A DNA stretch of 64,000 nucleotides from Filomicrobium sp. GTDB lineage: Bacteria; Pseudomonadota; Alphaproteobacteria; Rhizobiales; Hyphomicrobiaceae. Position numbers and translations under genes: made by a program. Each line of letters opens with the position of its first letter. The first letter of the stretch is position 1. The stretch covers positions 1-64,000 of the forward strand of contig JARFQY010000264.1 in NCBI GenBank assembly GCA_029287535.1, read 5' to 3'. The notes under the pieces were generated by a model. That model was given only the letters and a program-made list of their open reading frames with translations, ran no database searches and was not told the DNA's origin. Positions 62,364 through 64,000 of this stretch are shown one piece after another.

Positions 62364-63878
62364 ATGAGCACCAATGGCGCGAGCGAACCCAGCATGGAGG
62401 AGATCCTGGCCTCCATTCGGAACATCATTGCTCAGGACCCTGCCGATAGCGACCAGGATTTCAACGAGGCGACTGCGAAAACCGGGCCTGAGCGGGCCAG
62501 CGGTCTGTCGCCGTTTGGGTCCGCAATAACGGAATTAGCGCCGGAGCCAGAGGTCTCGAAGCCAACGCAGCCACTCGGTGAGCGGTTGCTGCAAGTCACA
62601 AAGCAGCCGGAGCCGGCGAAGCCCGAAGAGACGCAAAGCGCTTCCGCAACAGGTGCCGAGAAGGGGGCTGACAGCTTGACAAAGGCAACTGCGGCCAGTG
62701 CGGCACCATCTGCGATCGATGCCACCAAAGTGACGGGCAAGGCGGTTCCAGCGGATGACTTTTCCGACGTTTTTGAAGAGCCTCTAAAGCCATCACCGGT
62801 CGCGGCGCCCGTCTCACCGAAGGCTGGCAGCACGGCGCAGCCGGCCAAGGATCAGGCCGTTTCTCAAACGCCTGCGGAACCGCTCAGCTCGCCGACGGTG
62901 AGAGCCGCCGAACCGACAGCGGAAACCGGTCGTGAATTTGCAAAGGTGCCTGAGGCCAAGCCGGAACCTCAAGTCGCGGAAGGACCTGACAGCACGACTG
63001 CCGCGCCAGCGGCCGGCGGTTTTGATTTCGCCAAATTGCGGGCCCGGGCCCCTCTGACAGCCGCCGACGAGCTGCAAAGGTTTTCAAGTGATATCGAGCC
63101 CGAGACGGAACCGCTTCCGTTGGCACGCTCGGATGCTCCCTCAAAGAACGAGAGCGACGAGGCCAAACCAGCCGACGCGAATGCAGAGCCCGCTCAGCCG
63201 CGCGTCATCGCCGCCATGCCGCAGCAGTCCGCCCCGGTCGACAAGCCTTCGTCGTCCTGGGAATCCGTTGCGGCTGCAGCGAAGGCGGCTGCGGATCAGC
63301 CGGTTGCGACTACGGCCGCCGTCGAGCCTGACAAAGTCGAGCCCGGCTTCAAGAGTGCGAATGTCGGCTTCCTGGCAGCTTCGCCGCGTCCGCTTGAAGC
63401 CAAGTCCAAGGCGCAAAGCAGCGGTGATGATTTCTTCAAGGCCGTAGCCGGTGAAGCCGTCGGCGACGAGGCCCCCAAGAAAGCCGAGCCGAAAGTCGAC
63501 CTGCCCGATCAGGCAGCTGAGGGTGAAGAGGCCAAGCGGGCGGCCGAAGTTCCGGCTCCGGAAGCTGTCGTTACAACGCGAGACGAAACGGTACAGCAAA
63601 CCGAGCTTGTCGAGACGGCTGTCACGTCCGTGTCAGCAGCCAAGGACCCGCTGAAGGGCGCGGATAGCCTGACGGCGGCCGGCATTCTGGTATCAAGCGA
63701 AGGCGGCGGTGTGCGTACGCTGGAAGACACGGTGGCTGATCTCCTACGTCCGCTGTTGCGAGAGTGGCTCGAAAACAACATGCCGCGGATCGTGGAGAAC
63801 GCGCTTCGCCTTGAAGTGGCGGAAAGCGTCAAGAAGCAGCTCGAAAAGACCGTGCGTGGGCCTAACGGTCTGTCCTGA
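62364..63878 (+). CDS. popZ: Polar organizing protein PopZ (DUF2497) with extended linker
   Basis: This 504-residue protein begins with the N-terminal client-binding helix (SMEEILASIRNIIAQ, residues 10-24). The C-terminal oligomerisation region (about 445-495) contains LEDTVADLLRPLLREWLENN and MPRIVENALRLEVAESVKKQ. Between lie about 400 residues rich in Pro, Ala, Glu and Lys, predicted disordered. Caulobacter PopZ is 177 residues, so the linker here is very long. PopZ condensates anchor the chromosome origin and cell-cycle factors at the pole. In relatives it usually lies between tolC and valS; here tolC is 6 kb away and faces the other way. Confidence 0.9.
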   Translation: MSTNGASEPSMEEILASIRNIIAQDPADSDQDFNEATAKTGPERASGLSPFGSAITELAPEPEVSKPTQPLGERLLQVTKQPEPAKPEETQSASATGAEKGADSLTKATAASAAPSAIDATKVTGKAVPADDFSDVFEEPLKPSPVAAPVSPKAGSTAQPAKDQAVSQTPAEPLSSPTVRAAEPTAETGREFAKVPEAKPEPQVAEGPDSTTAAPAAGGFDFAKLRARAPLTAADELQRFSSDIEPETEPLPLARSDAPSKNESDEAKPADANAEPAQPRVIAAMPQQSAPVDKPSSSWESVAAAAKAAADQPVATTAAVEPDKVEPGFKSANVGFLAASPRPLEAKSKAQSSGDDFFKAVAGEAVGDEAPKKAEPKVDLPDQAAEGEEAKRAAEVPAPEAVVTTRDETVQQTELVETAVTSVSAAKDPLKGADSLTAAGILVSSEGGGVRTLEDTVADLLRPLLREWLENNMPRIVENALRLEVAESVKKQLEKTVRGPNGLS

Positions 63879-63905
63879 ACGGCCGTAATTGCAAAGAAAG
63901 CATCA

Positions 63906-63930
63906 GATTGAGCCCGCAACGGGCTCAATC
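63906..63930 (+). terminator. Hairpin after popZ, probable terminator or attenuator
   Basis: GATTGAGCCCG (63906-63916) pairs perfectly with CGGGCTCAATC (63920-63930) around the loop CAA, 28 bases after the popZ stop. No T-run follows, so efficiency as an intrinsic terminator is uncertain. Confidence 0.55.
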
Positions 63931-64000
63931 CTGGATTGCGCTGCGCCGGATGCCCTCGGAAGGTTAGGTGATTGCAGGTCTTGCGGCCTATACAATAGGT

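Noticed and set aside
1-64000. CRISPR arrays, transposases, prophage or toxin-antitoxin modules
   Set aside because: No regularly spaced repeats, terminal inverted repeats with transposase, structural phage genes or recognisable toxin-antitoxin pairs were seen on either strand.

Overview
The window is a stretch of chromosome from an alphaproteobacterium, most likely order Hyphomicrobiales (Rhizobiales), possibly near Hyphomicrobiaceae. The evidence is the GC-rich coding and a set of lineage-typical genes: the TrcR/DUF1013 cell-cycle regulator, PopZ (DUF2497), a NadQ-type Nudix-like regulator, a TIGR02301 protein, the three-gene pntAA-pntAB-pntB transhydrogenase behind a 47-residue aa3-oxidase subunit IV, and a DUF3035/BamF-like lipoprotein after lspA. 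Almost everything is core housekeeping. I see no CRISPR array, intact transposase, phage module or recognisable defence operon.

Layout. 0-9 kb: dihydroorotase-like gene (-), then ygfZ-tag-HD hydrolase (+, overlapping stops and starts), a NadQ-like regulator, small membrane or exported proteins, a LysE exporter, a Nudix hydrolase with a TIGR02301 gene, and a YedK/HMCES-type DNA-protein crosslinker. 9-21 kb: a Clp N-domain/coiled-coil protein, Sua5, acyl-CoA dehydrogenase with a crotonase, an unknown membrane protein, an SDR, a deacetylase, xseB and dxs. 21-34 kb: a Cys-rich exported protein followed by a decayed duplicate of its own 3' part, the transhydrogenase operon with a clear terminator, two paralogous alpha/beta hydrolases flanking a small metallopeptidase, rpsU, purEK, a CBS protein, an ATP-dependent DNA ligase with its exonuclease, and two divergent DUF465 genes. 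34-44 kb: GH3 hexosaminidase, two acyl-CoA ligases, trcR, MaoC hydratase, ribF and a Kef-type antiporter. 44-55 kb: a long + run of ileS-lspA-bamF-like-M16-M16-pgi-mutL. 54.7-64 kb: tolC and pcm (-), tRNA-Cys with a small integrated segment, tRNA-Asn, an rluB-like gene, rsmD, an EamA permease and popZ.

Main points for a second look: (1) ileS, an essential gene, carries an in-frame TAG at codon 61 while its remaining ~950 codons are intact, and TAG is an ordinary stop elsewhere in the window; (2) a 17-bp exact direct repeat of the tRNA-Cys 3' end lies 1.47 kb downstream and brackets a lone AraC-type regulator, the signature of a tRNA-targeted insertion; (3) a 623-residue protein fuses a Clp N-domain to a long coiled coil with no ATPase; (4) a decayed paralogous fragment sits behind the exported protein at 21 kb; (5) PopZ has an unusually long disordered linker. 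Starts were chosen by Shine-Dalgarno and homology, so several are shorter than the longest open frame. No database search was run. Family names rest on recognised motifs.
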